Below, piece by piece: positions 11,182 to 20,358 of a stretch of 64,000 bases of DNA; the stretch's first letter is position 1; each line of letters opens with the position of its first letter. Origin of the DNA: Symbiodinium sp. CCMP2592. Its lineage: Eukaryota; Sar; Dinophyceae; Suessiales; Symbiodiniaceae. A model generated the notes under the pieces. The model ran no database searches. It saw only the letters and a program-made list of their open reading frames with translations, and was not told the origin of the DNA. Both the position numbers and the translations under genes were made by a program. The DNA lies in assembly GCA_905221615.1 (NCBI GenBank), contig CAJNDT010000958.1, positions 45,303 through 109,302 on the forward strand. The letters run 5' to 3'.

Positions 11182-12961
11182 AACGGATCAAGACCACATC
11201 ACCCCGTACGGCTTCGCCTCCGCGTCGCGGTCGGGCTTTGGCCTTGGGTCGTCGGTCCGAGGATGCAACACTCACATGGTCTGTGGTGTCAACGTCCATT
11301 GGCTCAGCCTCTTGTGGAGGTACTCGACGTGGATATCGAAGAAGGCTTTCCTTGATGATCTGGATGCCTCGAAGTACCAGATCCCGGGTTGCAGAATTTT
11401 CCGTGCAATTGGACAGAGTGTGTAGATCACTGCCACAAGCGATACAGAACGTGAGGCGGTCACTTCCGACCGACATTTCGCCTTGAGCGAGCACTCCCAC
11501 ATAGTCCTGAAGCTGTGCGACAAATCCTTCACGAATCGCCTGCCTGGGATCAGGGCCTTCTGCACCTTGTTCTTCTTCGGGTTGCGCATCCACATCTACA
11601 TCCTGTGCAGGTATTGGTGGAGCAACGGAGAACCCTGGATCGTCCGTGACGTTGTCAGCGGCCTGTGTCTCGTCGGTTCTCGCAATCTCTACGGGGTAGA
11701 TATCACCATCGACGATCACTGTGAAATCAATCACGAGGTCAGCGGACATGTTGTTGACGATCTCAGCGACTGCTTCATTCTTCTTGGGCGGTGTCCTTTT
11801 GCGTGGGGAGTCAACCGTGATCAGCTCGATAGCTTCGGCCGACGCGTAGCGGAAGAATGATCTTTCGATTCCCCTCACGCACGCATTTGCTCCCTCAAGG
11901 CCACCCCAATTCGGAAAATGACTTGGGTGTCTCATTGCAATTGTAAGAAGCCCGAGCGCCAGCTCCACCGTGTCACCCAGGAGTTCCTCCTTGGGCAAGG
12001 CTGACCCTCTGTAGCATTCTTGGCGCTCTTCCGGAGTCAAAAGCATTCTCATGAAACCAGCATAAGCGCAGTTCCCGGCATCGTAGTAGCAGATGTAGCA
12101 TGTCTTGCCTTCGGAGTCGTATCCTCTGTCCCATGCCAACTGTTTGGCCTTTCCCCATGCCGCGTACTCGATGGCCTGACTGGCTGTGATTCGGAGACCA
12201 CCGTAGTGAGAAACCGTCTTGCCAATGTCTTCGTAGACCACTTCCGCACAAGCTTTGAGGAACTCCTTGATGTCCATGCGAGGGTCCACAAATTGAAGCC
12301 TCAGGTCATAAAGGTGCTTTGCGCAAGCCAAGGTGTACTTCTGGGACGCGACCAAGTCATTGAAGGAGCCGATTTGATGCTGCATCTTCAAGGCTGAAGT
12401 ATGCGCGCACCCAACGCAGTGTCCAGGATACCCGTTTCCGGTCGGCTTGAAGAAGGCCTGTGCGTAGCACTCAGCCAACTTCATTGCGTCACATCCAGAG
12501 CAATAGAACGTTCTCCCTTTGACATAACCGGTGTTCGGGGTCGCATAGGTGTCGATCCGGAACCAGTAGTGCCTGTTGTCGTAGTAGGCTTCGGGAACGG
12601 TCATGGCGATGTCAAAATCCTGCCAGGTGACTGTGGACGATTCAGCGACCGTGTCACCCTGGGCACCCGACCTGATCTGTTGCTGCTGTTCTCCCGTAAA
12701 CCATGTCTGCGAAATCCTGGTGGACGTCTTGACTTCACTCTTGTCCTCCCAAATCTCGACAAGCGACGGGTGAGCGACTGAGTCGGCGCGGACAGTTTCG
12801 TCCCATGAGCGAACTTTCGATGCCTCAACAAAGCACGTGGATACCATCTTCTCGCAGAACAGCTGCTTCTCGTAGATAGCGAAGCCCAATTTGAACCTGC
12901 ACCCGATTGTCCGGTGCTGGCACCTTTTCGGCTGACAGTGTATGCACGCCTGACGACGCAT
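11132..12961 (-). CDS. Cys-rich accessory ORF of E1, function unknown
   Basis: 609 aa from an ATG with an in-frame TGA two codons upstream, so the start is well defined unless it is a splice acceptor. Cys/His clusters are visible near residues 5-15 (CIHCQPKRCQH), about 150-185 (CSGCD...HCVGCAH), about 290 (CYICYYDAGNC) and about 510 (CIACGSDLHTLSNC), suggesting several zinc-binding folds. The middle is alpha-helical in character. A Pro/Glu-rich acidic linker precedes the last cluster, and the C-terminus is basic (KAKARPRRGG). I do not recognise the family. Its end overlaps the KptA-like ORF by 50 bp, which suggests coupled translation or frameshifting between them. Nucleic-acid binding is a guess from the zinc clusters and basic tail. 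Confidence 0.6.
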   Translation of the reverse strand: MRRQACIHCQPKRCQHRTIGCRFKLGFAIYEKQLFCEKMVSTCFVEASKVRSWDETVRADSVAHPSLVEIWEDKSEVKTSTRISQTWFTGEQQQQIRSGAQGDTVAESSTVTWQDFDIAMTVPEAYYDNRHYWFRIDTYATPNTGYVKGRTFYCSGCDAMKLAECYAQAFFKPTGNGYPGHCVGCAHTSALKMQHQIGSFNDLVASQKYTLACAKHLYDLRLQFVDPRMDIKEFLKACAEVVYEDIGKTVSHYGGLRITASQAIEYAAWGKAKQLAWDRGYDSEGKTCYICYYDAGNCAYAGFMRMLLTPEERQECYRGSALPKEELLGDTVELALGLLTIAMRHPSHFPNWGGLEGANACVRGIERSFFRYASAEAIELITVDSPRKRTPPKKNEAVAEIVNNMSADLVIDFTVIVDGDIYPVEIARTDETQAADNVTDDPGFSVAPPIPAQDVDVDAQPEEEQGAEGPDPRQAIREGFVAQLQDYVGVLAQGEMSVGSDRLTFCIACGSDLHTLSNCTENSATRDLVLRGIQIIKESLLRYPRRVPPQEAEPMDVDTTDHVSVASSDRRPKAKARPRRGGEAVRGDVVLIRYENKHNLTTAGIRTRE

Positions 12962-13092
12962 GTTTCATCTGGCTGTACATTCTTGACCAAAACGAAGATC
13001 CATGAATCACCACGCATGCTCGGGCCCGCAACTCCAGTTCAATATACATTCCCAGCGCGTGGAAACCGTTGAACAGAGCATTGCCTCAAGGC

Positions 13093-13743
13093 ATGGGACA
13101 TCCGCTCGCCTTTGCGATGAACTCACTCCAGGCGTTCAGTGTCTGTCTCCACGTGCTTCACTCCTACGTGTCATGGGTCGATCCACAAACTGGACTCCCG
13201 CATTACAGATGGTCTAACGACGTGCTCCCTGATTCCGACTACACCACGTATACTTTCCTCAAGCACCATGTGGATGCAGTATGCGCAGCTCAGGACAAGA
13301 ACGGTTTCCAATTGCCGGATGCGTTCCGTGGCTACACCTGGAATCAATGCGGAGTTGAATCTGGGTACGTGGTCGACTGCTCTACCAAACGCGCCACATT
13401 GGGCATATGGGAAGCGGAATTCCAACAGATGAGGGCACCAAATCCGCTTATGCAAGATGATGGCCTATTTCCGCCCAACCTTCAACGGCATCCTAGCTGG
13501 GTATACTCAACGGGGAGAGTTGCGATGCCTACGGCAAGCAACCTCGAACCGGAAGGAATCGTGCACCCTGAGCATGGAAGAACGCCGGAACAATCGCAAG
13601 GATCCGCTGCCGGACCTCGAGCCACCCCTAGCCACGGACCAAAGAGGGCAAGGACGGACGAGGCAACGGCATCGGCGTCGTCATCTTCTGCGGCACCTCC
13701 TCCACAACAACACCGATTCAGCATTACGTCAGAAGACTGGTGA
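13093..13743 (+). CDS. Antisense ORF inside E1, function unknown
   Basis: 216 aa from the ATG at 13093; the frame is open from 13069. It runs opposite to every other E1 gene. Composition looks like a real protein: a globular N-terminal 150 aa rich in aromatic residues (GYTWNQCGV, WVDPQTGLPHYRW), then a low-complexity Pro/Ser/Ala tail with a KRAR nuclear-localisation-like motif. The minus strand offers only two short open frames here. Large plant LTR elements are known to carry additional antisense ORFs, so the arrangement has precedent. No homology is recognised. Confidence 0.4.
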   Translation: MGHPLAFAMNSLQAFSVCLHVLHSYVSWVDPQTGLPHYRWSNDVLPDSDYTTYTFLKHHVDAVCAAQDKNGFQLPDAFRGYTWNQCGVESGYVVDCSTKRATLGIWEAEFQQMRAPNPLMQDDGLFPPNLQRHPSWVYSTGRVAMPTASNLEPEGIVHPEHGRTPEQSQGSAAGPRATPSHGPKRARTDEATASASSSSAAPPPQQHRFSITSEDW

Positions 13744-14115
13744 CCTATTTGGCAAGGATCCGTTCCGTCTCTCAAAATGATGACAAGGGTCTCAACCTGA
13801 AGGTCTACGTGAAGCTGAGTACAAAGGTGTGGTTACGAATGTATTCACGGCTGTACCATGCATTGGCATTGGTATCATGCGTGCATCTTCCTTCTCCTCC
13901 AATGCTTACCTCGGCAGTGATGATCGAGGCAGACAGCGATCTTGTCGACAACGATAAGATTCCGGAAGAAGCAAGGATCAACACCATGAACACGCTGAAC
14001 GGATTTCGCAATAGTATGGTTGCAAGGACCAGGGGATCAACGCACACGGTAAGAGAGAACCTCGGCATGCATGGATGGAGCGAGGTCTACGTTGTGAGCC
14101 CGTCGATCACCGCAG
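13744..14115. other. Gap between antisense ORFs
   Basis: A plus-strand frame at 13740-14189 is open but shows no recognisable domain. The sequence may be an intron between two antisense exons, because the frame of the 13093-13743 ORF is also the frame of the one starting at 14116. No splice pair could be fixed with confidence. Confidence 0.3.
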
Positions 14116-14553
14116 GTGCCAACTACAACTTCCAAGTCACAAAAAGGGTCGTTGGAATCTGTGAATGCGACATTGGATGGCTTGACTGAAGAGCAGCTTG
14201 CAACCGTCACATTGCATTACCATCTGTCTCTCCAGGCGATCCTCATCGAGAACATGTCCTTTCCGATGAGTGAGGTTGGAGACGGAGCAGCAATTCGCAC
14301 TGACTTGCAGCGACAGCTCAAGATCACGAACGTTGACCCTATCATTGCGGCAGGGAAGCGTACCACGCGCCAATTGTCAACATCAATCACGACTTACGGT
14401 TCGTTGGAGCAGCTAGCAATTACCTTCAGCACGAAGCTTCTTGATTGGCGTAGCGCCATCGTTGCTCGCTGCGCATTCCTGGTTGTAGGTCCGAAGTCCA
14501 TACCCAGTGTGCTTTGCTGGTCAGGTGCTCTGCCTGACATGGGCAACTTGTGA
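14116..14553 (+). CDS. Possible second antisense exon or ORF in E1
   Basis: 145 codons in the same frame as the antisense ORF that ends at 13743. The segment around LTEEQLATVTLHYHLSLQ and MSEVGDGAAIRTDLQRQL looks coding. The last 50 residues overlap the minus-strand ORF at 14394-14696 and may not be real. It could be the 3' exon of the antisense gene or an independent fragment. Confidence 0.3.
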   Translation: MPTTTSKSQKGSLESVNATLDGLTEEQLATVTLHYHLSLQAILIENMSFPMSEVGDGAAIRTDLQRQLKITNVDPIIAAGKRTTRQLSTSITTYGSLEQLAITFSTKLLDWRSAIVARCAFLVVGPKSIPSVLCWSGALPDMGNL

Positions 14554-14696
14554 TAGTAGTCCTGATTCACCGTATACCATTGTTGAATTCTCGTGTCTGT
14601 CACGGTCTGGTAGGGCGTCTCCACGGAGTTGATGAGAACGGCAAGATTGTAGGACACTTCGAAGGCCAGCTCGTAGGCATTGTAGCTTTCAGCCAT
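14394..14696 (-). CDS. Short E1 ORF or first exon, function unknown
   Basis: 100 aa from a good ATG, rich in Tyr, Gln and Asn in its first half (YNAYELAFEVSYNLAVL), ending at TAA. Four bases before the stop, GTAAGT at 14397-14392 is a strong 5' splice donor, so this may be a first exon that continues elsewhere. It lies 113 bp downstream of the methyltransferase-like block. No family recognised. Confidence 0.35.
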   Translation of the reverse strand: MAESYNAYELAFEVSYNLAVLINSVETPYQTVTDTRIQQWYTVNQDYYHKLPMSGRAPDQQSTLGMDFGPTTRNAQRATMALRQSRSFVLKVIASCSNEP

Positions 14697-14808
14697 GGCT
14701 CGGGGTTCGGTCCCTCCTCCGTAGGAGAGAAGTCCCTACACCCTACTCGACTTCACGGTTCCGGGTTCTCCGTAAGAGGCACCCTTCCCCGATCCGTCCG
14801 GTCAGACC

Positions 14809-16373
14809 TTAGTTGTTCCTTAGTTGGGGCTGTCTAATAGCCCCTTCATCAGCGTCTACACACTGATGTTGCTGCCATGCAATGTGCTCAGATTCATGTG
14901 CATCGTGACTGACACCGACATGAGCTCGAACAAGGCTGCGAACATTCCTCGCAATCGACCGCCATGAAACATCAATGCGCTGCAACAAACTGCTCTTCGA
15001 TTCATGGTCCAAGCAATCATCCAGTCTCACCATCAAACGATCCGCTTCAGGCATGTTAGAGAACATGATCCTGCGTCCACCACCATCGCCACCAGCACCA
15101 ACATGGTCATCAATCTTAACCTTCGTCACTTTGCCACTTGAAACAAGAGCATGCAACTCTGGCCAAGACCAACATGAACATGAAGAAGGCATGTCAAGCG
15201 AAAAATAGACGTCGGAAAATTCCGCACACTTCTTCAGCAGGCGTTTGAGAGATTTCAAGATACTTCTGAAAACCTTGTACTTCCCACCGGAACGTTTCTC
15301 ACCCCCACGCAAGCCCCTTCACTACTTCCAGGACCAGCACCTGATCGCAAAAGCGATGCCACGAATAGCACAGGTGTGCGCAGGTCATTCCGGCACGCAT
15401 CCTTCATTGCACCGATAAGGCTGTCCTCATCGGCCTTAGAGCCAATCAGCTCCTTGCAAGTTATGCGAGCGCATCCCTTAGTGGGCTTAGGCACGGCGTA
15501 GCCATTGCCCAAGCCACATAGGTCAACGATCATGCGGTCAGGCTTTCGTCCACCAGCCTTCGACGGCATGGCTACCAATCTCCCATCGCCCGTTGCCTGA
15601 AATTTCAAGGCTTTAAGCAATCTCCTGGAGATTTGGCTAGTCAACTCGCATTTATCAGATCGATCCTTAGCGTCCGAATCGGTCATGTGCAAATGTTTGG
15701 ACGAGCACACGTCAGACGACTTAGGATGCAACGCGACGTTTGCGGCAATGTACTCCCATTCATCCTTGCAGTAGCCGAGCTCGACGGCGGTTCCGGGAGA
15801 TACAGGATCCCGAAAGGTATAACGTTGCCCGTGAGTGCATCCTTGGATCTTGATGCTCTTCCACATGGCATCTTCCTGAAGTCCCTTGTACTGCTTGGTT
15901 TCCTGAACTGGTACTCGAGGAGGTACTTCGATGATGATTTGGAACCCCCATGATGCCGCTCTGCGCGCAATTCTTTGGACGACCTCCCCCCATGGGTAGT
16001 CTGTCCGCAATTTGGCCCTTTCAGGGTTGTCAGCGATTTTCCGACTCAGCCACGAATTCTTGCCTAACACCCCTGCACCAATGAAGATCACGGAGTTAGG
16101 GTTGATTTTCCTTGCTTCCACCACATCGAAGAGGTAGGCGCACATGGCGTCGTCAACTTCTCGCCCCATACTCAGAACATTTACTTGCAGCCCAGGGTCA
16201 TAGTGAGAATCGGGAGCATGCTGTGCAATGCAATCCTTGCCTGGAGCATACTCATTCCACCAGTTCTCCTCATCGACCCCTACCAATGTCCACACCGTCA
16301 CTGCTTTTGGAGCATCTTTGATAGTGATACGGTACTTCCACCGGCTGTAAGGATTCTTGTAGGTATGGACCAA
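14809..16373 (-). pseudogene. Tandem methyltransferase-like domains of E1, frameshifted
   Basis: Two overlapping minus-strand frames (16373-15255 and 15312-14809) together match the C-terminal domain of the E2 polyprotein twice. First module: IIEVPPR and SSKHLHM align with VIEWPQR and VLIHCMD of E2. Second module: MIVDLCGLG aligns with IVMVEFCTSG, VLFVASL with VVVWAST, and SLDMPSSCSCW with VIEWPQRCAYW. The alternation of beta-strand motifs with a D/E-x-C-x-x-G glycine loop resembles a SAM-dependent methyltransferase Rossmann fold. The E2 catalytic-like PCTGGSPW loop is degraded to SGAGP in the second E1 module, next to the frameshift. The first frame overlaps the end of the RT-RNase H ORF by 76 bp, so it was probably once fused to pol. 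The enzyme assignment is tentative. Confidence 0.45.
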
Positions 16374-18580
16374 CCTCCATCGTGGTCGAGGAATTGGATC
16401 ACCAGGCCCTCCTTGGGTTTGTTTTCGGCGAAATTGACCACGTGAGGCACAATTGCTCCATCATATCCTTGATATTCCCTTTTCTGTTCAGCCGCATCAT
16501 GCCATACATCCTCGTACACTGACGACCATTGGTCATAACCGAATTGAGAGGCTTGACTTTTGGACTGGCCGTTGAAACAAAGAGGCAATGTAAAGCCCTG
16601 GTACCCCCCATGGATGGCACGCGCCAGTGTGACAACCACCGCTCGCCATTTGGCGGGCAGGGCGCGCACATAAGACTGGCCCAAAGGCGGTTCAGGAGGA
16701 GGCAAAAACGGCGGCGCAAGGACGTCCGCAATAGCGGCTGGGCGCAAATGCCCCCGTACCGGATGGTACTGAAACACAGCACGCTCCACATAGCGGTCGA
16801 ACTTGCCCGGTTGATCAAGGATAGCAGCACGGTCCTCCATTTGGTGCCACTGCCCTTCACGAAGAATCCAAGTCGACCGAAGGTAACGACCAGGCGGCAA
16901 CGCGGAAGGCGGCCCCCGCAACATGCGCGGGAACTTGACAACGAGGATGGGGTCCACACTGTCATGTTCTTGCAAGCCTTCCTTACTCGACAATCCAGCC
17001 CGATACAACACCTGAGGGAGGATCGGCGTCTGCGTGTAAGGAAAACAAGGCACCTCGCTCTTGAACGAGTAATGCTGTTGCCCCTTCTCATCCGTACTTT
17101 GGGAATGAGTAGGGCGCATCAGATCCATAATCTCTTGGGAGCCAAGGAGAGCCGGCGGAAAAATGTTGATGAGCTGACACACATGTGTCCAGGACACAGA
17201 ATCCTTGAACGACTTGGTGTGTATATCCGCGGACATCTTGGCAGTGACCTCATAGGCAAGAGAAACGTAACCTTCCTGAAAGATAGAATGCATCCAACCA
17301 ATGCAGATGCCGTGGGTACGTTCCAAGTGACGCATAGTCGGATTCTTGCCCGTGCGAATAACCCCGATCATGGTCTGGTTGTCGTCGTAAAAGACGAAGT
17401 TGGGGTCTTGCCCCCCAAGCTGCTGCCACAACGTGATAGCAGGCAATCCAAGACGTGACATGGCAAAGTCGGCCGCGACAATCTCGGCCTCAGGTGTGGA
17501 ATGACTCAAGCACCCCTGCCTTTTGCTAAGTCCCGCCAAGGGAAATCTTGTGTGAGAACCTTGAATGTGCAAATGAGCACCGGAGGTAGATTTCAAACTT
17601 TCTCCACAACCTGCATAGTCCGCATCTGCAAACAGCCCGATGGACGAGTCCTCCAAGGAGTTCCCGACCCATCCAATCATCATGTGATGTTTGGACTGGT
17701 GCACATAGGCCATGAGATGATGAAGAAGAGCATCCTCCTTCTTGGTCCATTTCGTGATCTTGCGTGCGAGATTGTTGATACTGCGCAGAAGATCAAAGCG
17801 GCAAATGCGCGCGGCATAAAGCAATTTCATGAGAATGCTTGCTGCCTGCGGAGCAAGTGCGCCGCGATTAGCCTCGTTGATCTCCTCTTCCTCTGGCGCC
17901 TTGGGAATAGGTGGAGGCGGAACAAGCCGACCGTCCTTATCAACAGGCATGGTGTGTCCACACCACGTGCATCGATGGCTTTTACCTGACTGTGCCGGAG
18001 CGCGAGCTGGATGATTCTTAGTCTCCTCAGCCGGACTCGGCGATGGTACCGTCTTGAATTTTGTCGGATCGAACCCAGTCACGTCGCAGTACTTCTTGAC
18101 TGTCATGTCCAGGTACGTGTCCATGTCGTAGGTAACGGTCTGCACCTTCGTTTTGTCATGCAACGTTGCCTCGCCCTTGGAGATGCGACAACCCAGATAC
18201 AAACCTAGTGGCGTTTCTTCTTCCAATCGGAGTTCTTGGCGCAGCATGTCCCAACCCTTGGGTAGATTCTCTTTGGGCCCTGCCCTCTTGAGATCATCCA
18301 CGTAGATGACAAGTAAGAGCTTCATCTGCGGGTGGAAATACAATGATGGCCATTCGTCGCCAATCGGCTTGAATCCTACTTTCTGTACCGCGGTATGGCA
18401 ATGTTGTTCCCACATGGTTCCTGCGTCAGGATGTCCGTACAGAGCTTTGATCAGGCGGCACACAGGCCTACGGAATTTATGCCGTTTCGCAGATGGATGC
18501 CATGCTTCATCAGGCAGTTCAACCCAACATGGAGTTCCCGATAATCTCGCCTGAATGTATGCTTGAATAGCATCCGCCAT
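16298..18580 (-). CDS. E1 pol: reverse transcriptase C-terminal part and RNase H
   Basis: 760 codons. It opens in the RT fingers/palm (CRLIKALYGHPDAG), with the catalytic IYVDD at 18309-18295. RNase H follows: FADADYAGC with STSGAHLHI, then STPEAEIVAA, then YDDNQTMIGV, the Asp/Glu/Asp pattern of copia RNase H. The SADIHTKSF segment marks the normal copia end. About 270 further residues of unknown function follow (for example LGQSYVRALPAKWRAV). The frame differs by one base from the upstream RT part at 19448-18519, with a 62-bp overlap, so a frameshift splits RT near 18520-18580. Confidence 0.85.
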   Translation of the reverse strand: MADAIQAYIQARLSGTPCWVELPDEAWHPSAKRHKFRRPVCRLIKALYGHPDAGTMWEQHCHTAVQKVGFKPIGDEWPSLYFHPQMKLLLVIYVDDLKRAGPKENLPKGWDMLRQELRLEEETPLGLYLGCRISKGEATLHDKTKVQTVTYDMDTYLDMTVKKYCDVTGFDPTKFKTVPSPSPAEETKNHPARAPAQSGKSHRCTWCGHTMPVDKDGRLVPPPPIPKAPEEEEINEANRGALAPQAASILMKLLYAARICRFDLLRSINNLARKITKWTKKEDALLHHLMAYVHQSKHHMMIGWVGNSLEDSSIGLFADADYAGCGESLKSTSGAHLHIQGSHTRFPLAGLSKRQGCLSHSTPEAEIVAADFAMSRLGLPAITLWQQLGGQDPNFVFYDDNQTMIGVIRTGKNPTMRHLERTHGICIGWMHSIFQEGYVSLAYEVTAKMSADIHTKSFKDSVSWTHVCQLINIFPPALLGSQEIMDLMRPTHSQSTDEKGQQHYSFKSEVPCFPYTQTPILPQVLYRAGLSSKEGLQEHDSVDPILVVKFPRMLRGPPSALPPGRYLRSTWILREGQWHQMEDRAAILDQPGKFDRYVERAVFQYHPVRGHLRPAAIADVLAPPFLPPPEPPLGQSYVRALPAKWRAVVVTLARAIHGGYQGFTLPLCFNGQSKSQASQFGYDQWSSVYEDVWHDAAEQKREYQGYDGAIVPHVVNFAENKPKEGLVIQFLDHDGGWSIPTRILTAGGSTVSLSKMLQKQ

Positions 18581-19448
18581 CTGGACATCGTTGCCAGGAA
18601 GGCATCCGTAATAGCCCTTTGAACTTCCTGGCAGGATCGTCCTCTTTGAGCTGATAGTTCTTCTCGTATATCAGTCCATGCACTCGCGCCATATGTACTT
18701 TCTCACCTTTCTTCTTTGCCTGAGCGACGACGTCGTCATATTCGCGCGTAGTTGAGAAATCAAACACCTCTTGGTCCCACAATCCCTTCCATTCTTTCAT
18801 GAAAGCTTCCATGGCCTTGGGGTTGTTGACCATCTCCTTGCGTGTGACGGGTCGAGTGACCATGGCATTGAAGCATGATCCTCCTGCATGATTCTTTTCC
18901 CGATGTACGTTTCTGTGAGAAGTCGTACACGGCATAGACGGAATCCAGTTGTCATCCATGACCATGTGTGCCGGAACAGCCGGCACGACGTCCGCCAAGA
19001 ATTGTTCTTGTGTGTATTGATCCACATAGGATTGTGCCCAGTACCATCCATCGTCGTCATCAATGGGCACGTTGAGTTGCAGATCGATTTCTTCACATGG
19101 AACAATCTTGGGAAAGATCATGTTGTCCAAAATCTTGGTGACTATCTTCTTTCCTATCACAGCCTTCTTCCGGTCTTTCTTGGCAACTCGAGCTTTGTCT
19201 CGCTTTTCTTTCTTGTATGCTGCCTTCTTCTCCGCTTCGCTCATTTTCTTCCATGCTTCCGGAGAATAGGAATGGATAGGTCGCCGTGTAGGAAGGGTTC
19301 GTCGACCGTCGCTTCGGATCTTATATGGAACTCCCCTTTTATCGATCTTGCAGGCTTCACCATCGTCAGTGAGGTATACAATGCCGTCCCCTTTCTTCCC
19401 CGTACTCCAATGTTCAATCTTCTCAGGAGCCAACTTCTTTTCTTTCAA
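18519..19448 (-). CDS. E1 pol: linker and N-terminal reverse transcriptase
   Basis: 309 codons continuing the gag-protease-integrase frame after the poly(T) tract: 19448 and 24680 are in the same phase. The first 100 residues are Lys-rich (KKMSEAEKKAAYKKEKRDK). Copia RT begins near NPKAMEAFMKEWKGLWDQ (family motif: ...AMxxEmxaLxxngtw). The frame stops just after RT motif residues, where the next frame takes over. It works with the downstream RT-RNase H part to copy element RNA in a virus-like particle. Confidence 0.8.
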   Translation of the reverse strand: MKEKKLAPEKIEHWSTGKKGDGIVYLTDDGEACKIDKRGVPYKIRSDGRRTLPTRRPIHSYSPEAWKKMSEAEKKAAYKKEKRDKARVAKKDRKKAVIGKKIVTKILDNMIFPKIVPCEEIDLQLNVPIDDDDGWYWAQSYVDQYTQEQFLADVVPAVPAHMVMDDNWIPSMPCTTSHRNVHREKNHAGGSCFNAMVTRPVTRKEMVNNPKAMEAFMKEWKGLWDQEVFDFSTTREYDDVVAQAKKKGEKVHMARVHGLIYEKNYQLKEDDPARKFKGLLRMPSWQRCPDGGCYSSIHSGEIIGNSMLG

Positions 19449-19636
19449 GATCTTGATGATCTCTCCAGGTTCTTCGATGTCTCCTTCGGGGATGAGTCTA
19501 CCGGTTGGACCGACTTCGCGGGGCGATCGTCGATCTTTCCCAGTGACCTTTGGTTCAGAAGGAGGCGGTGCTGCACGTAGACCTAGTTCTTCGTCTAGTT
19601 CTTCGAGTCTTTTGTCTCCTATAGCATCAATGAGAT

Positions 19637-19641
19637 TTTTT

Positions 19642-19731
<90 letters not shown>

Positions 19732-19754
19732 CTTTTTTTTCTCTTTTTTTTTTT

Positions 19755-19840
<86 letters not shown>

Positions 19841-19845
19841 CTTTT

Positions 19846-19918
<73 letters not shown>

Positions 19919-19934
19919 GTCTTTTTTTTTTTTT

Positions 19935-20028
<94 letters not shown>

Positions 20029-20045
20029 TTTTTTTTTTTTATTTT

Positions 20046-20134
<89 letters not shown>

Positions 20135-20140
20135 TTTTTT

Positions 20141-20192
<52 letters not shown>

Positions 20193-20236
20193 GTCCTTCT
20201 TTTTTTTGTTTTTTGCTTTTTTTTTTTTTCATTTTT

Positions 20237-20276
<40 letters not shown>

Positions 20277-20358
20277 CTTTTTTTTTTTCTTTTTTTTTTT
20301 GTTTTTTCCTTTCTTTTTTTCATTTCGTTTTTTTTTTTGTTTTTTTTTCTTTTTTTTA
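19637..20358 (-). repeat. ~720-bp near-pure poly(T) tract within E1 pol
   Basis: On the plus strand almost every base is T, with scattered single C, A or G. On the sense strand it reads poly(A) and codes for lysine with rare Asn, Arg or Glu. It sits between integrase and RT, where the flanking protein is already Lys-rich (NIKKKKKKQKKKRNEKKK). It may be an expanded AAA/AAG codon repeat or an assembly or polymerase-slippage artefact. The nominal length places a TGA in frame at 20229-20231. Confidence 0.95.

Noticed and set aside
16529-17458. 309-codon plus frame antisense to E1 RNase H
   Set aside because: A basic, low-information shadow of the well-supported pol frame on the other strand.
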